Positions 26,801 through 35,359 of a stretch of 64,000 bases of DNA are shown here, piece after piece. The position numbers and the translations under genes are program-made. Under the pieces are notes generated by a model that was given only the letters and a program-made list of their open reading frames with translations, did not search any database and was not told the DNA's origin. This stretch comes from HdN1 sp964473645 (GTDB lineage: Bacteria > Pseudomonadota > Gammaproteobacteria > Pseudomonadales > Ketobacteraceae). How positions within the stretch are numbered: position 1 is the stretch's first letter; the number at the start of each line of letters is the position of its first letter. Location of the stretch: assembly GCA_964473645.1 (NCBI GenBank), contig CAYYPW010000004.1:206700-270699 (forward strand), given 5' to 3'.

Positions 26801-29800
26801 ATGTCGCGCTTCAGCCGTGCTATCGTGCCTGCTCTTTCAGCCTGGTGCCTGATTCACACCGCTTACGCGGTTGCTGCGCCGACCATCACGGCACTCTCCA
26901 ACCTGGAGGTCAATCGGCAAGATGCAGCCACCCTTGTCGATTCTGACATCATGATTACAGACGGCGGCTCATACGCCGATGGCTCCCTCAGATTTTCACT
27001 GGCGGGCGCCACTGCAAACGATTTTTTTACCTTGTCCAGTAATGCCGACGTTAATGCGCTTGATGCGATTTCGGTGGAGGGCTCGCTGGTTTACCTCGGT
27101 GACGGCACCAGCCGGCGCCGCATAGGGGTCGTTGACACGATGGAAAACGGAAGCAATGGCGCTGCATTAAAAATTCTGTTTTCTTTTCCCCTGACGAATG
27201 CCAGCTTTGAAAACGGAACCACCGCAGGCTGGACCGTCTTCGAATCCCAGTATCCAAACGAAGCCAATCTGCATGGCGATAACATCCCCTGGGTGAGGCG
27301 CGCAGATAGCACCGGCGGCACCGGCACTATCAATATCGCCACCACCGCCAGCCTTTATTATTCCGTATCGATAGTCACCTCGCCCGTCAGCAGTGGTGCT
27401 TATGGAATGCGTTTATTTAGCAGTGGCAGCGTGGGATGCGCCAATGCCAGTGGCGCCAGCGCGATCTCCTTTAATGGATTTTGCTCCTCCCATGGGCCTT
27501 GGGTTGAAAGCAGCCCGTTCAGCGGTTCCAGCGGTGATCAAATATTTACTGACTGGGCAGCACAAAATGGCCAGGATGCCTACGAAGTGCAAGGCCACCT
27601 GGTGGGGGATGGCGCAGACAACACGTTTGGTACCAGCGACGATACCGAACAGCTGCTTTTCTCCCAGCGCGGGGACACCAAAATTTTCTCTGTATCGAGT
27701 GCCAACATCACTGCAGAAGATACCTACAAATTCCGATTTGTGTCTGGCAGCTACGATGCCAGCGGTGGCGCAGCGCTTGGCGCCAGTCTTTATGTCGACA
27801 ATGTGCGCCTCGTCAGTAGCACCCCGGTGACTGACACGGTGGTGCACAATATCGCCCGAATGATACGCTTTGAAAACACTTCAGACAGCCCGCCTCACCA
27901 GGCAAGAACCTTAACCGTTACAGCCACAGCGGCCGGGGGTACTTCAGGTGCTGCGACGTCCACTATTACGATTGCCAGCAATGTCGCGCCCACTATTAGC
28001 AGCAACGCCGTCACACGCGCAACGCAAGGCAGTCTCTATACCTACAGCGTTATTGGCATGGATTCCGATCCAGACGCGGTTCTGACCTACAGTTTGACTA
28101 CCGCACCTCACTTTCTTTCGATTGGCACAGCGACGGGGCAGATCAGTGGTACGCCGACGCCATCCGACCTCGGCGATCATTTAGTAACGGTTAGGGTAAG
28201 TGACGGCAGTTTGTCGGCGGAGCAGTCTTACACGCTTTCTGTGCTAGCTGATCTTGATCAGGACGGCACACCCGACATCGAAGACACCGATATCGACGGC
28301 GACGGCATGCCCAATGCCTGGGAAGCCGAACACGCGTTAAACCCCAGCCATGCAGGCGACGCCGCCGATGACGCGGATCAAGATGGTCTGAATAATCTTG
28401 GCGAATACCAACAAAGCAAGAATCCACGCACTGACGATGTCCCGCCTGTCGTGACAGCGCCGGCCGATCTTGAGGTGAGCGCAACGGAACTTTTCACGGC
28501 AGTCACATTGGGATCTGCCTCGGCCCACGATGCGAAAGACGGTGCATTAACGGCAAGTGCAAGTCGCAACGGACGGTTTGAGCCCGGCAGACACGAAATT
28601 GTCTGGTCAGCAACGGACACCGCCGGCAATACCGGTACAGCGATACAGGTGCTAAAAGTCAGACCCGTGGTGGAATTCAGCAACGATCAGCAAATTGGGG
28701 AGGCAGGCGCACCAGAGGTGATTGTCAGCGTTCACCTGAATGGCCAGGCGGCCGACTATCCGGTAATTGTGCCCTTCTCGGTTACGGGAACTGCATTAAA
28801 CCCTGACGACCACAATTTAGTGGCAGGAACCTTCGTGATAACGAGCGGCCTGCAGGCGAGCATCGCGTTCAACATTGTCGATGATGGAGCAGGCGATGAT
28901 AGCGAAACCATAACCCTGTCGATGCAGGCACCTACCCATGCCGTTATCGGGAGCAAACGCTTGCACAACGTCTTTTTGTCGGAAGGCAACAAAGCCCCGA
29001 AAGTCAGCCTGAAAGCGTTGCAGGCAAGCGATAACAATACCTCGATGATTATTACTGGCGGTGGTGAAGTGTTGGCCCTGGCCACGGTTCAAGACCCTGA
29101 CGTGCTCGATACCCATACCTATGACTGGAGCCGATCAGACTCTCGGCTAACGGATCTGGATACCCAGGATAGCGCCTTTCGCTTTGATCCTTCGTTGCTC
29201 GCTGAAGGCGTCTACACCCTGAGTGTGAACGCATTCGATAGCGGTAATCCACCCCTTTCCAGCACCAAAAACGTCAGGCTTCGGGTGCAGGCAAAGGCGC
29301 CCATTCTCAAAATGGGAGTCGATACGGATGACGATGGTGAAAACGACCTGGCTGAGGGTTTTGCTGATAACGACCAGGATGGGGTGCCTAATTACCTGGA
29401 TGCGACCTTGGCTACTAATGTCATTGAAGAGCAGCGGGCTAATGCCTACAAATACTTGATGGAAACCCATGTTGGATTACGCATTCGACTAGGCGCCATG
29501 GCGATGGGTGCGGGTAAGGCCGCCAGCAATCTGGACAAGGCAGAGCTCGTGAATCTGACGAGAACCCCCGAAGACACGATCGAGAACAGCGGCGGCTACT
29601 TTGATGTTGACGTTACCGATTTGCCTGTACCCGGTCAGACGGTCGAGATAGTGGTAGCCCTGTTTAATCAAATTCCTGAGCAACCCGTTTATCGCACGTT
29701 AACCAGCAATGGTGGATGGCAAAACTTTATTGAAAACGGCACCGACCACGTGGCCTCTGCCGCTGGCGACGCAGGCTACTGCCCTCCCCCCGGCGATCGC

Positions 29801-30157
29801 GCCTATACAGATGGCCTCAAACCTGGCCATTGGTGTGTGCAATTAACCCTTCAGGATGGAGGCGCCAACGACGACGACCAGGAAAGAAACGGTACGGTGG
29901 TCAACCTGGGCGGCGTGGGAACTAAAATTCCGACCCCACCGCGCCTATCGGGTGAAGACGGAGCTGGTGGTGGCGCGGGCGGTGGTGGTGGCGGTGGCGG
30001 CGCCCTCTCCTGCTGGATATTGCTGATAACGCTAATACTGCGCTTTCTCAAATCACCCAAACCACCTAAAGCACCTAAAGCACTAAGAGCACCCAAACCA
30101 CTTATATCCAACCAGCCTGCCGTTATGCACCCGATCGACGCCACCAAAATCTTTTGA
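26801..30157 (+). CDS. Large secreted/surface protein with Ig-like, calcium-binding and Calx-beta-like domains and a Gly-rich C-terminal anchor
   Basis: An 1118-residue protein. It has a signal peptide (about 1-26, ending AYAVAA) and a first region without a known match. A putative Ig/cadherin-like repeat follows (APTISSNAV to YTLSV, about 395-480). A thrombospondin-3-like run DLDQDGTPDIEDTDIDGDG marks Ca-binding loops. A HYR-like domain (PPVVTAPADLEVSATEL) and a Calx-beta-like stretch (about 630-730) come next, then a second DTDDDGENDLAEGF/DNDQDGVPNYLD calcium motif. The region with CPPPGD and LTLQDGGANDDDQERNG resembles 'choice-of-anchor U' modules. The end is a Gly-rich linker, a Cys, a hydrophobic helix (WILLITLILRFL) and a basic tail, which is the layout of GlyGly-CTERM/JDVT-CTERM-type sorting signals. 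The role is probably adhesion or surface structure. The GMC gene follows within 35 bases. Confidence 0.8.
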   Translation: MSRFSRAIVPALSAWCLIHTAYAVAAPTITALSNLEVNRQDAATLVDSDIMITDGGSYADGSLRFSLAGATANDFFTLSSNADVNALDAISVEGSLVYLGDGTSRRRIGVVDTMENGSNGAALKILFSFPLTNASFENGTTAGWTVFESQYPNEANLHGDNIPWVRRADSTGGTGTINIATTASLYYSVSIVTSPVSSGAYGMRLFSSGSVGCANASGASAISFNGFCSSHGPWVESSPFSGSSGDQIFTDWAAQNGQDAYEVQGHLVGDGADNTFGTSDDTEQLLFSQRGDTKIFSVSSANITAEDTYKFRFVSGSYDASGGAALGASLYVDNVRLVSSTPVTDTVVHNIARMIRFENTSDSPPHQARTLTVTATAAGGTSGAATSTITIASNVAPTISSNAVTRATQGSLYTYSVIGMDSDPDAVLTYSLTTAPHFLSIGTATGQISGTPTPSDLGDHLVTVRVSDGSLSAEQSYTLSVLADLDQDGTPDIEDTDIDGDGMPNAWEAEHALNPSHAGDAADDADQDGLNNLGEYQQSKNPRTDDVPPVVTAPADLEVSATELFTAVTLGSASAHDAKDGALTASASRNGRFEPGRHEIVWSATDTAGNTGTAIQVLKVRPVVEFSNDQQIGEAGAPEVIVSVHLNGQAADYPVIVPFSVTGTALNPDDHNLVAGTFVITSGLQASIAFNIVDDGAGDDSETITLSMQAPTHAVIGSKRLHNVFLSEGNKAPKVSLKALQASDNNTSMIITGGGEVLALATVQDPDVLDTHTYDWSRSDSRLTDLDTQDSAFRFDPSLLAEGVYTLSVNAFDSGNPPLSSTKNVRLRVQAKAPILKMGVDTDDDGENDLAEGFADNDQDGVPNYLDATLATNVIEEQRANAYKYLMETHVGLRIRLGAMAMGAGKAASNLDKAELVNLTRTPEDTIENSGGYFDVDVTDLPVPGQTVEIVVALFNQIPEQPVYRTLTSNGGWQNFIENGTDHVASAAGDAGYCPPPGDRAYTDGLKPGHWCVQLTLQDGGANDDDQERNGTVVNLGGVGTKIPTPPRLSGEDGAGGGAGGGGGGGGALSCWILLITLILRFLKSPKPPKAPKALRAPKPLISNQPAVMHPIDATKIF
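30054..30098 (+). repeat. Five 9-bp tandem repeats encoding an xPK tail
   Basis: Units CACCCAAAC, CACCTAAAG, CACCTAAAG, CACTAAGAG and CACCCAAAC follow one another without gaps. In frame they encode SPK, PPK, APK, ALR, APK just after the C-terminal membrane helix of the surface protein. The repeat makes a positively charged proline-rich tail longer than usual for a sorting signal. Copy number may vary by slippage without frameshift. Confidence 0.75.
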
Positions 30158-30192
30158 TAGTGTCGTCAAATGTTTATCAGGGAGTGTGGCAA

Positions 30193-31788
30193 ATGACACA
30201 GGTGTTTGATTATTTGGTGGTGGGTGGTGGTTCAGCGGGTTGCGCGCTTGCGAGCCGATTGAGCGAAGATGCTTCGACCAGTGTAGCGTTGCTTGAAGCC
30301 GGTAAAGCGGGCGACAACTGGGTCGTCAACGTACCCGCTGCCATTGTGATTGCCGTGCCTACCGGCATTAACAGCCGCAACCTTGATACTGAACCCCAAC
30401 CCGGTTTACGCGGCCGAATTGGGTACCAACCCCGTGGCAAAGTATTGGGCGGTTCATCGGCTGTGAATGCCATGGTTTACATACGCGGCCATCGCAGTGA
30501 CTACGATCATTGGGCTGCATTGGGTAATACCGGTTGGGCCTATGACGATGTACTTCCCTACTTTAAAAAATCCGAAAACAACGAAGTATTTTGCAACGAA
30601 TGGCACGGCCAGGGTGGCCCGCTTAACGTCGCTAATCTACGCACCGACAATCCGGTGCACCAGATGTATCTGGAGGCCGCCCGGCAAGTCGGCTATCCCA
30701 TCAATGATGATTTTAACGGTGCTGAGCAAGAAGGCGTCGGTATTTACCAGGTTACACAGAAAAACGGTGAACGCTGGAGTGCTGCACGCGCTTTTATTCA
30801 CCCTTACATGAACCAACGGGCCAATCTCAGCGTTGAATTGCAGGCACAAGCACGGCGCATATTATTTGAGGGTAAGCGTGCCGTCGGTGTTGAGTTCGAA
30901 CAAGGCGGTGTAACGCGCATCCTAAAGGCCAGACGCGAAGTCATTATCTGCGGTGGCGCGTTCCACTCGCCACAATTGCTGCAGCTCTCCGGTATTGGTG
31001 ACGGTGGCGATCTGCAAAAACTGGGCATCCCGGTCGTGCATCATCTTCCTGGTGTTGGTAAAAATTTGCAGGATCACCCCGATTTTGTGTTCGGTTATAA
31101 AACTAAAAGTCTGGAACTCGGCGGGTTTTCACTGCCGGGCACTGCCCGCATGCTGCATGAGATCGGACGCTATCGGCGCGAGCGTCGCGGCCAGATCACC
31201 TCCAACTATGCAGAGGGTGGTGCATTCTTAAAGACTCGCCCCGATCTGCTGGCGCCGGATATTCAACTGCACTTGGTCACCGCGCTAGTAGAAGACCATG
31301 CTCGCAAAATGCGCTGGGGACACGGCTATTCCTGCCACGTGTGTGTGTTGCGACCAAAAAGCCGCGGAGAGGTTGGGCTGTATAACGTTGACCCTCACAG
31401 CCCACCCAAAATTAACCCCAACTTTCTCGGTGAAGAAGAAGATCTACGCGTGCTGGTGGAGGGCTTCAAAATGACACGTAAACTGATGGATGCCCCAGCG
31501 CTTTCACCTATACGGGGCGAAGAATTATTCACTGCTAATGTGCGGACAGATGACGAGATCATCAGCGTACTGCGTGAACGGGTGGATACGGTTTATCACC
31601 CGGTCGGGTCTTGCAAAATGGGTGTAGACGCAATGGCGGTGGTAGATCCGCAATTGCGAGTGCACGGTATTGAAAATTTAAGGGTGGTTGACGCCTCAAT
31701 AATGCCGACACTGGTTGGCGGCAATACCAATGCACCTGCCATCATGATTGCAGAAAAGGCGGCCCACATGATTCGTCAAGAACAATGA
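30193..31788 (+). CDS. GMC-family FAD-dependent oxidoreductase (alcohol/choline dehydrogenase type)
   Basis: From ATG 30193 (GGAG at 30181-30184) the product is 531 residues. The FAD dinucleotide fold is FDYLVVGGGSAGCALASRL with the ribose-binding acid in ALLEAGKAG. GMC signature 1 is around PRGKVLGGSSAVNAMVYIRG, and signature 2 is GAFHSPQLLQLSGIG. The catalytic His lies in VYHPVGSCKMG, and the C-terminal partner in GGNTNAPAIMIAEKAA. Close relatives include choline dehydrogenase and AlkJ-like alcohol dehydrogenases that take medium- or long-chain alcohols to aldehydes with quinone as acceptor. With AlkB at 58203 an alcohol dehydrogenase role in alkane use is reasonable but not proven. It follows the surface protein gene by 35 bases and ends at a strong hairpin. 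Confidence 0.9.
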   Translation: MTQVFDYLVVGGGSAGCALASRLSEDASTSVALLEAGKAGDNWVVNVPAAIVIAVPTGINSRNLDTEPQPGLRGRIGYQPRGKVLGGSSAVNAMVYIRGHRSDYDHWAALGNTGWAYDDVLPYFKKSENNEVFCNEWHGQGGPLNVANLRTDNPVHQMYLEAARQVGYPINDDFNGAEQEGVGIYQVTQKNGERWSAARAFIHPYMNQRANLSVELQAQARRILFEGKRAVGVEFEQGGVTRILKARREVIICGGAFHSPQLLQLSGIGDGGDLQKLGIPVVHHLPGVGKNLQDHPDFVFGYKTKSLELGGFSLPGTARMLHEIGRYRRERRGQITSNYAEGGAFLKTRPDLLAPDIQLHLVTALVEDHARKMRWGHGYSCHVCVLRPKSRGEVGLYNVDPHSPPKINPNFLGEEEDLRVLVEGFKMTRKLMDAPALSPIRGEELFTANVRTDDEIISVLRERVDTVYHPVGSCKMGVDAMAVVDPQLRVHGIENLRVVDASIMPTLVGGNTNAPAIMIAEKAAHMIRQEQ

Positions 31789-31818
31789 TGTGTCGACCAA
31801 AGTGATGCGTCGACACAT
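31788..31818. terminator. 10-bp hairpin between convergent genes
   Basis: ATGTGTCGAC (31788-31797) and GTCGACACAT (31809-31818) are perfect inverted copies around CAAAGTGATGC. The stem begins at the last base of the GMC stop codon, and the convergent protease gene ends 75 bases further. It has no T-run in either direction, so it may be a weak bidirectional terminator or an mRNA end stabiliser. Confidence 0.5.
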
Positions 31819-31892
31819 GTGATTTGCGGCCTACGTCCCTGGCTCAGCGATACGTTTTCCGAAGATTACGTACCGCCTCCGCCAGCGCTGTT

Positions 31893-33365
31893 CTACTTGC
31901 CGAACACTTCCACTTCTGCGAGAGACAAATAGCCCGTGCCGTTTAGCTGAACATGCACGGTGGTCACACCACTTCCGGATATGTCAATGTCCGTGGTACG
32001 ACCCGCCGTGCCCGTGTACGTCTTAACAGCGACATCGCGGCCGGCTCCATCCACTAAAAACACTGTGAAATTTGAGAGACGGGAGGTACAGCAGTCCGTA
32101 CGGTTCCAGATTCGCACTTTGCTTACCTGATACCCGCGCCCCAACTCGACTTTCCAGAAGGCATTCTTCTGGTAATTGGTATGAGTGACCGAATTGGCAC
32201 TCCACTCTCCGTTCGTGTTGCCGTCCACTGCACGTGATGCAGCGCCGCCGGTGCTGTAGGTTGATGATTGCTCGGCGTGTTTACCTTTGGCGACATTGGT
32301 GACTGCTGCCACATTTTTGTAATAGCCCCCTTTGGGAACGCCGGGAATCGGATCGCCAAAGTTTGCGTTGTTAAACACGATGGTGCCCGTCACGCCATAC
32401 TTGTAATTGAATTTGCCGTTCGCGCCATAGGCCACGTCTACCTTCGTGCTGAAATTACACGACCCACCTTCATTGGTGCATTTGGTATAACCTGCAGGAA
32501 CTGTTCCTGTGTCGGTGCCACCGCCACTGCCGCCGCCATCGCCGATTTGTCCGGCAACTTGGGTAATCCAGCCAACGTAGCTCGCCACTTTGGTATATAC
32601 GCCTGGATAGCCACTTACGCAGCTCGCTCCAAAGCTGGTAATACCCACCTGATAGAAGCGCCCGCCTTTATTAATGAACAGCGGGCCACCGGAATCCCCA
32701 TTACAGGTGTCCGTCTGTCTACCGGTGCCTGCGCAAATTTGATTATCATTTACAGTAAAAACATTTGCACAAGTTTGCAGCGATACGATCGGCAAATTCA
32801 CTTTCAGCAAGGTTGAAGAGCCCGAACCAGGCGTGTTGCTTGTCCGGCCCCATCCTGCCGCGGTAACCATGGAACCCACCGGGGCGTCACTCAGTTGTGC
32901 CGGGTTGATCGGTGTGTACTTGGCGGGGATAGCCTGCGACAACCTCACAAGCGCAATATCATTGCGCATTGTGGCTGGGTTATATTGTGGATGAACGATG
33001 ACTTGTTCAGCATAAATTGCCATTGATCCACTGGGGGCATCCCAGTTGTGCAAACCTACGAAAAGTCTCGTGTTACCGGGAGAGATATAGGGTGTGCAGT
33101 GGGCCGCTGTCATCACCCAGCGGGAGTTGATAATGGTACCACCACAGAACCCGTCGACAGACACCATAAAGGGGAACTCGCCAGGCGTTGCCTGCACACC
33201 ACCTATGATGCGTGTATCGATGGGCTCCAAGTTTGCGGTATTTTCGTCAACCGACGCCGAGATGGCAGACGCTGAAAACAACAGCAACGGAACAGCGGCC
33301 ATCAAAAGCTGCTTGCGTAACTTTCCCATTTTTTTAAGTACTTCAGGAATAGAATATTCTGACAT
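31893..33365 (-). CDS. Secreted trypsin-like serine protease with C-terminal discoidin-like domain
   Basis: The start is ATG 33365, preceded by GGAGA; the product is 490 residues with a long basic n-region and a signal peptide ending around ASAISAS. A short propeptide ends in DTRIIGGVQ, the activation site; the mature S1 peptidase starts IIGG. The catalytic triad is visible as MTAAHC (His), NDIALVRL (Asp) and CNGDSGGPLF (Ser). The Asp six residues before the catalytic Ser predicts cleavage after Arg or Lys. A Gly/Thr linker leads to a small YTKCTNEGGSCNFSTKV module. Then comes an F5/8-type-C (discoidin)-like domain (GKHAEQSSTYSTGGAASRAV to the end) with FWKVELGRGYQVSKVRIWNR, suited to binding glycans or surfaces. 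It is probably exported by type II secretion. Confidence 0.9.
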   Translation of the reverse strand: MSEYSIPEVLKKMGKLRKQLLMAAVPLLLFSASAISASVDENTANLEPIDTRIIGGVQATPGEFPFMVSVDGFCGGTIINSRWVMTAAHCTPYISPGNTRLFVGLHNWDAPSGSMAIYAEQVIVHPQYNPATMRNDIALVRLSQAIPAKYTPINPAQLSDAPVGSMVTAAGWGRTSNTPGSGSSTLLKVNLPIVSLQTCANVFTVNDNQICAGTGRQTDTCNGDSGGPLFINKGGRFYQVGITSFGASCVSGYPGVYTKVASYVGWITQVAGQIGDGGGSGGGTDTGTVPAGYTKCTNEGGSCNFSTKVDVAYGANGKFNYKYGVTGTIVFNNANFGDPIPGVPKGGYYKNVAAVTNVAKGKHAEQSSTYSTGGAASRAVDGNTNGEWSANSVTHTNYQKNAFWKVELGRGYQVSKVRIWNRTDCCTSRLSNFTVFLVDGAGRDVAVKTYTGTAGRTTDIDISGSGVTTVHVQLNGTGYLSLAEVEVFGK

Positions 33366-33762
33366 GAGTGTTCTCCACAATGTGTTGTAATTATTTGCCA
33401 TAAGCAGTTCGATGCCGGAGGTACTCAAAAAAAGCAGCCGCATGCAGCCTTCTTTGGTTCATCAAACAATTCCAATTGAACAGAAAAGATCTACAGCAGC
33501 GAATGAACGAATTGATGATTTCGCGCAAAATAAAAATAAAAATTGAAGACGTGCAGCACATACAGCGCATTTAATGCTTTTTTTACGCCAAATCTGGATT
33601 AACCAAATTCACACTGTAGGACAATCAGATAATTTTTGAACCAAGTATTATAAGTTACCGAGTTTTGGCGATAGACTTGTGTACACTTGCAATCAAGTTA
33701 ATTCGTGGGCTGACCACATTATATGCTTATAGATGCAAAAGATTCGGGAACGGAGCCGCACC
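33366..33762. other. AT-rich divergent promoter region between the protease and the FHA-CpaF gene
   Basis: About 400 bases with long A/T runs (AAAATAAAAATAAAAATT near 33520-33545, CTTTTTTTACG near 33580) and no convincing gene. GTGTACAC near 33677 is a short palindrome. The region must hold promoters for both outward-facing genes, but I cannot fix -35/-10 elements with confidence. Confidence 0.5.
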
Positions 33763-35349
33763 ATGTTTAATGTCATCGTATGTAATAGTAAAGGCGAACC
33801 GGTCTCTACCACCTTCGTCGATCGTCCGCCCTGCTCCCTGGGTTCTCTCGCCGATAACACGGTGGTGCTCCCCGGTTGGAAAGTCGCACGTGTACATGCA
33901 GAGCTGCATCTAAAGGAAGATGGCGTCCATATTACCAATCGCGCCAAAATGACATCCTTGCGCGTTAACGACAACAAAGTCGAAGCCTATGGGCCGCTTA
34001 CCCTCGGCGATACGATCAATATTGGTGATTATCAAATCAAAATCCAGGTCAAAGGTAATGGTGATCGCCAGCCACCAGAAGAATCCTTACGCTTACTCGA
34101 ACAACATCGACGTCTACGTGAAAAACTCTACCGCTTTGTCGCCAATGGCATGGCCAAATTGCCGGCAGATTTACCCGAAGAAGACATTCACATTGCAGCC
34201 CAACAACTGGTGGAAGATGCACTGGAAAAATCACCTCACTTGCCAGAGAACCTAGATGTTAAACGAATCGGGCGTGCCGTTTTGAATGAGTTCGTCGGCA
34301 TGGGGCCACTTGATGCATTAATGGCCATGAGTGATGTTTCTGAAATCATGGTGAATTCACACAACGAAATATTTTATCACAGCGACGATGGCACTCAGCG
34401 CGCCAGTGAAGGGTTTACCAACGATGATGCCGTTATCAATGTCATCAAGCGTATCGTGCGCAAGGCGGGTCGTCGTATCGATGAGCGCTCCCCCATGGTA
34501 GACGCGCGCATTGAAGGCGGTGCACGAATCAACGCGATCATTCCACCACTGGCAATCAAAGGCCCGTCGCTGACCATTCGACTGCGTAAAAATGAAAAGC
34601 TCACCGCCGCCCATTTGATCAACTATCAGTCGCTCAACCCGGCAATGATGAAATTCCTTGAGCTGGCCGTCAAAAATAAACGCAATATTGTTGTTTCTGG
34701 TGGAACGGGTTCGGGCAAATCCACGCTGTTGAATATTTTGTCCAACTTTATCCCCGAACATGAGCGTATTGTCACCATCGAAGACGCCGCCGAACTGGAA
34801 CTATCGCAACCCAACCTGGTGGCGCTTGAAACCCGTTCGGCCGACATCGACGGGCAAGGGGCCGTCAGCGTGCGCGATCTGGTAAAAAACAGCCTTCGCA
34901 TGAGTCCCGAACGTATTGTGGTGGGAGAATGCCGCGGCGGCGAAGCACTCGACATGCTGCAGGCCATGAACACCGGACACGATGGTTCGCTCACGACCAT
35001 TCACGCCAATTCCCCGCGCGACTGTATCAACCGTATGGAAGTTCTCGTATTAATGTCTGGTTTGGAATTACCCTCCGCCGCCATCCGCGGACAAATACAA
35101 TCGGGCGTGCATTTAATAATTCAACAAATGCGATTTCCGTGCGGAAGCCGAAAGATCACCAGTATTTCTGAAGTCTGCGGCATAGAATCCAATACGGTAC
35201 AGATTGGCGAGATTTATCGCTTTCAGCAAGACGGCTTTGACGCCGACGGTAAGGTGCGCGGACGCTTTATAGCAACCGGTATTGTGCCGAATTTTATCGA
35301 GCGCTTGAAACACCAGGGCATCCCGATTGATTTTTCCATGTTTGAATAG
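33763..35349 (+). CDS. FHA-domain CpaF/TadA-type secretion ATPase
   Basis: From ATG 33763 (GGAG 7 bases upstream) the protein is 528 residues. An N-terminal FHA-like domain (1-95; SLGSLADNTVVLPGWKVARVHAEL, ITNRA) that would read phosphothreonine is fused to a CpaF-type type IV/II secretion ATPase. The ATPase shows MGPLDALM and SEIMVNSHNEIF of the N-terminal part, Walker A GGTGSGKSTLLN (about 313), the Asp box TIEDAAELEL, Walker B RIVVGECRGGEALDML and the His box GSLTTIHANSPRD. Such enzymes power Flp/Tad pilus assembly. No pilin, TadB/C, RcpA or prepilin peptidase gene lies next to it, so it is an orphan here. It is convergent with the hybrid kinase, with only 10 bases between stops. Confidence 0.88.
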   Translation: MFNVIVCNSKGEPVSTTFVDRPPCSLGSLADNTVVLPGWKVARVHAELHLKEDGVHITNRAKMTSLRVNDNKVEAYGPLTLGDTINIGDYQIKIQVKGNGDRQPPEESLRLLEQHRRLREKLYRFVANGMAKLPADLPEEDIHIAAQQLVEDALEKSPHLPENLDVKRIGRAVLNEFVGMGPLDALMAMSDVSEIMVNSHNEIFYHSDDGTQRASEGFTNDDAVINVIKRIVRKAGRRIDERSPMVDARIEGGARINAIIPPLAIKGPSLTIRLRKNEKLTAAHLINYQSLNPAMMKFLELAVKNKRNIVVSGGTGSGKSTLLNILSNFIPEHERIVTIEDAAELELSQPNLVALETRSADIDGQGAVSVRDLVKNSLRMSPERIVVGECRGGEALDMLQAMNTGHDGSLTTIHANSPRDCINRMEVLVLMSGLELPSAAIRGQIQSGVHLIIQQMRFPCGSRKITSISEVCGIESNTVQIGEIYRFQQDGFDADGKVRGRFIATGIVPNFIERLKHQGIPIDFSMFE

Positions 35350-35359
35350 GCGCGTCGCG

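Noticed and set aside
27413..27847. Minus-strand open frame within the surface protein
   Set aside because: Antisense to a gene with clear signal peptide and domain order; no family match.
31788..31818. Mobile-element inverted terminal repeat
   Set aside because: A single 10-bp inverted pair with an 11-base loop between convergent genes; no transposase gene or target duplication.
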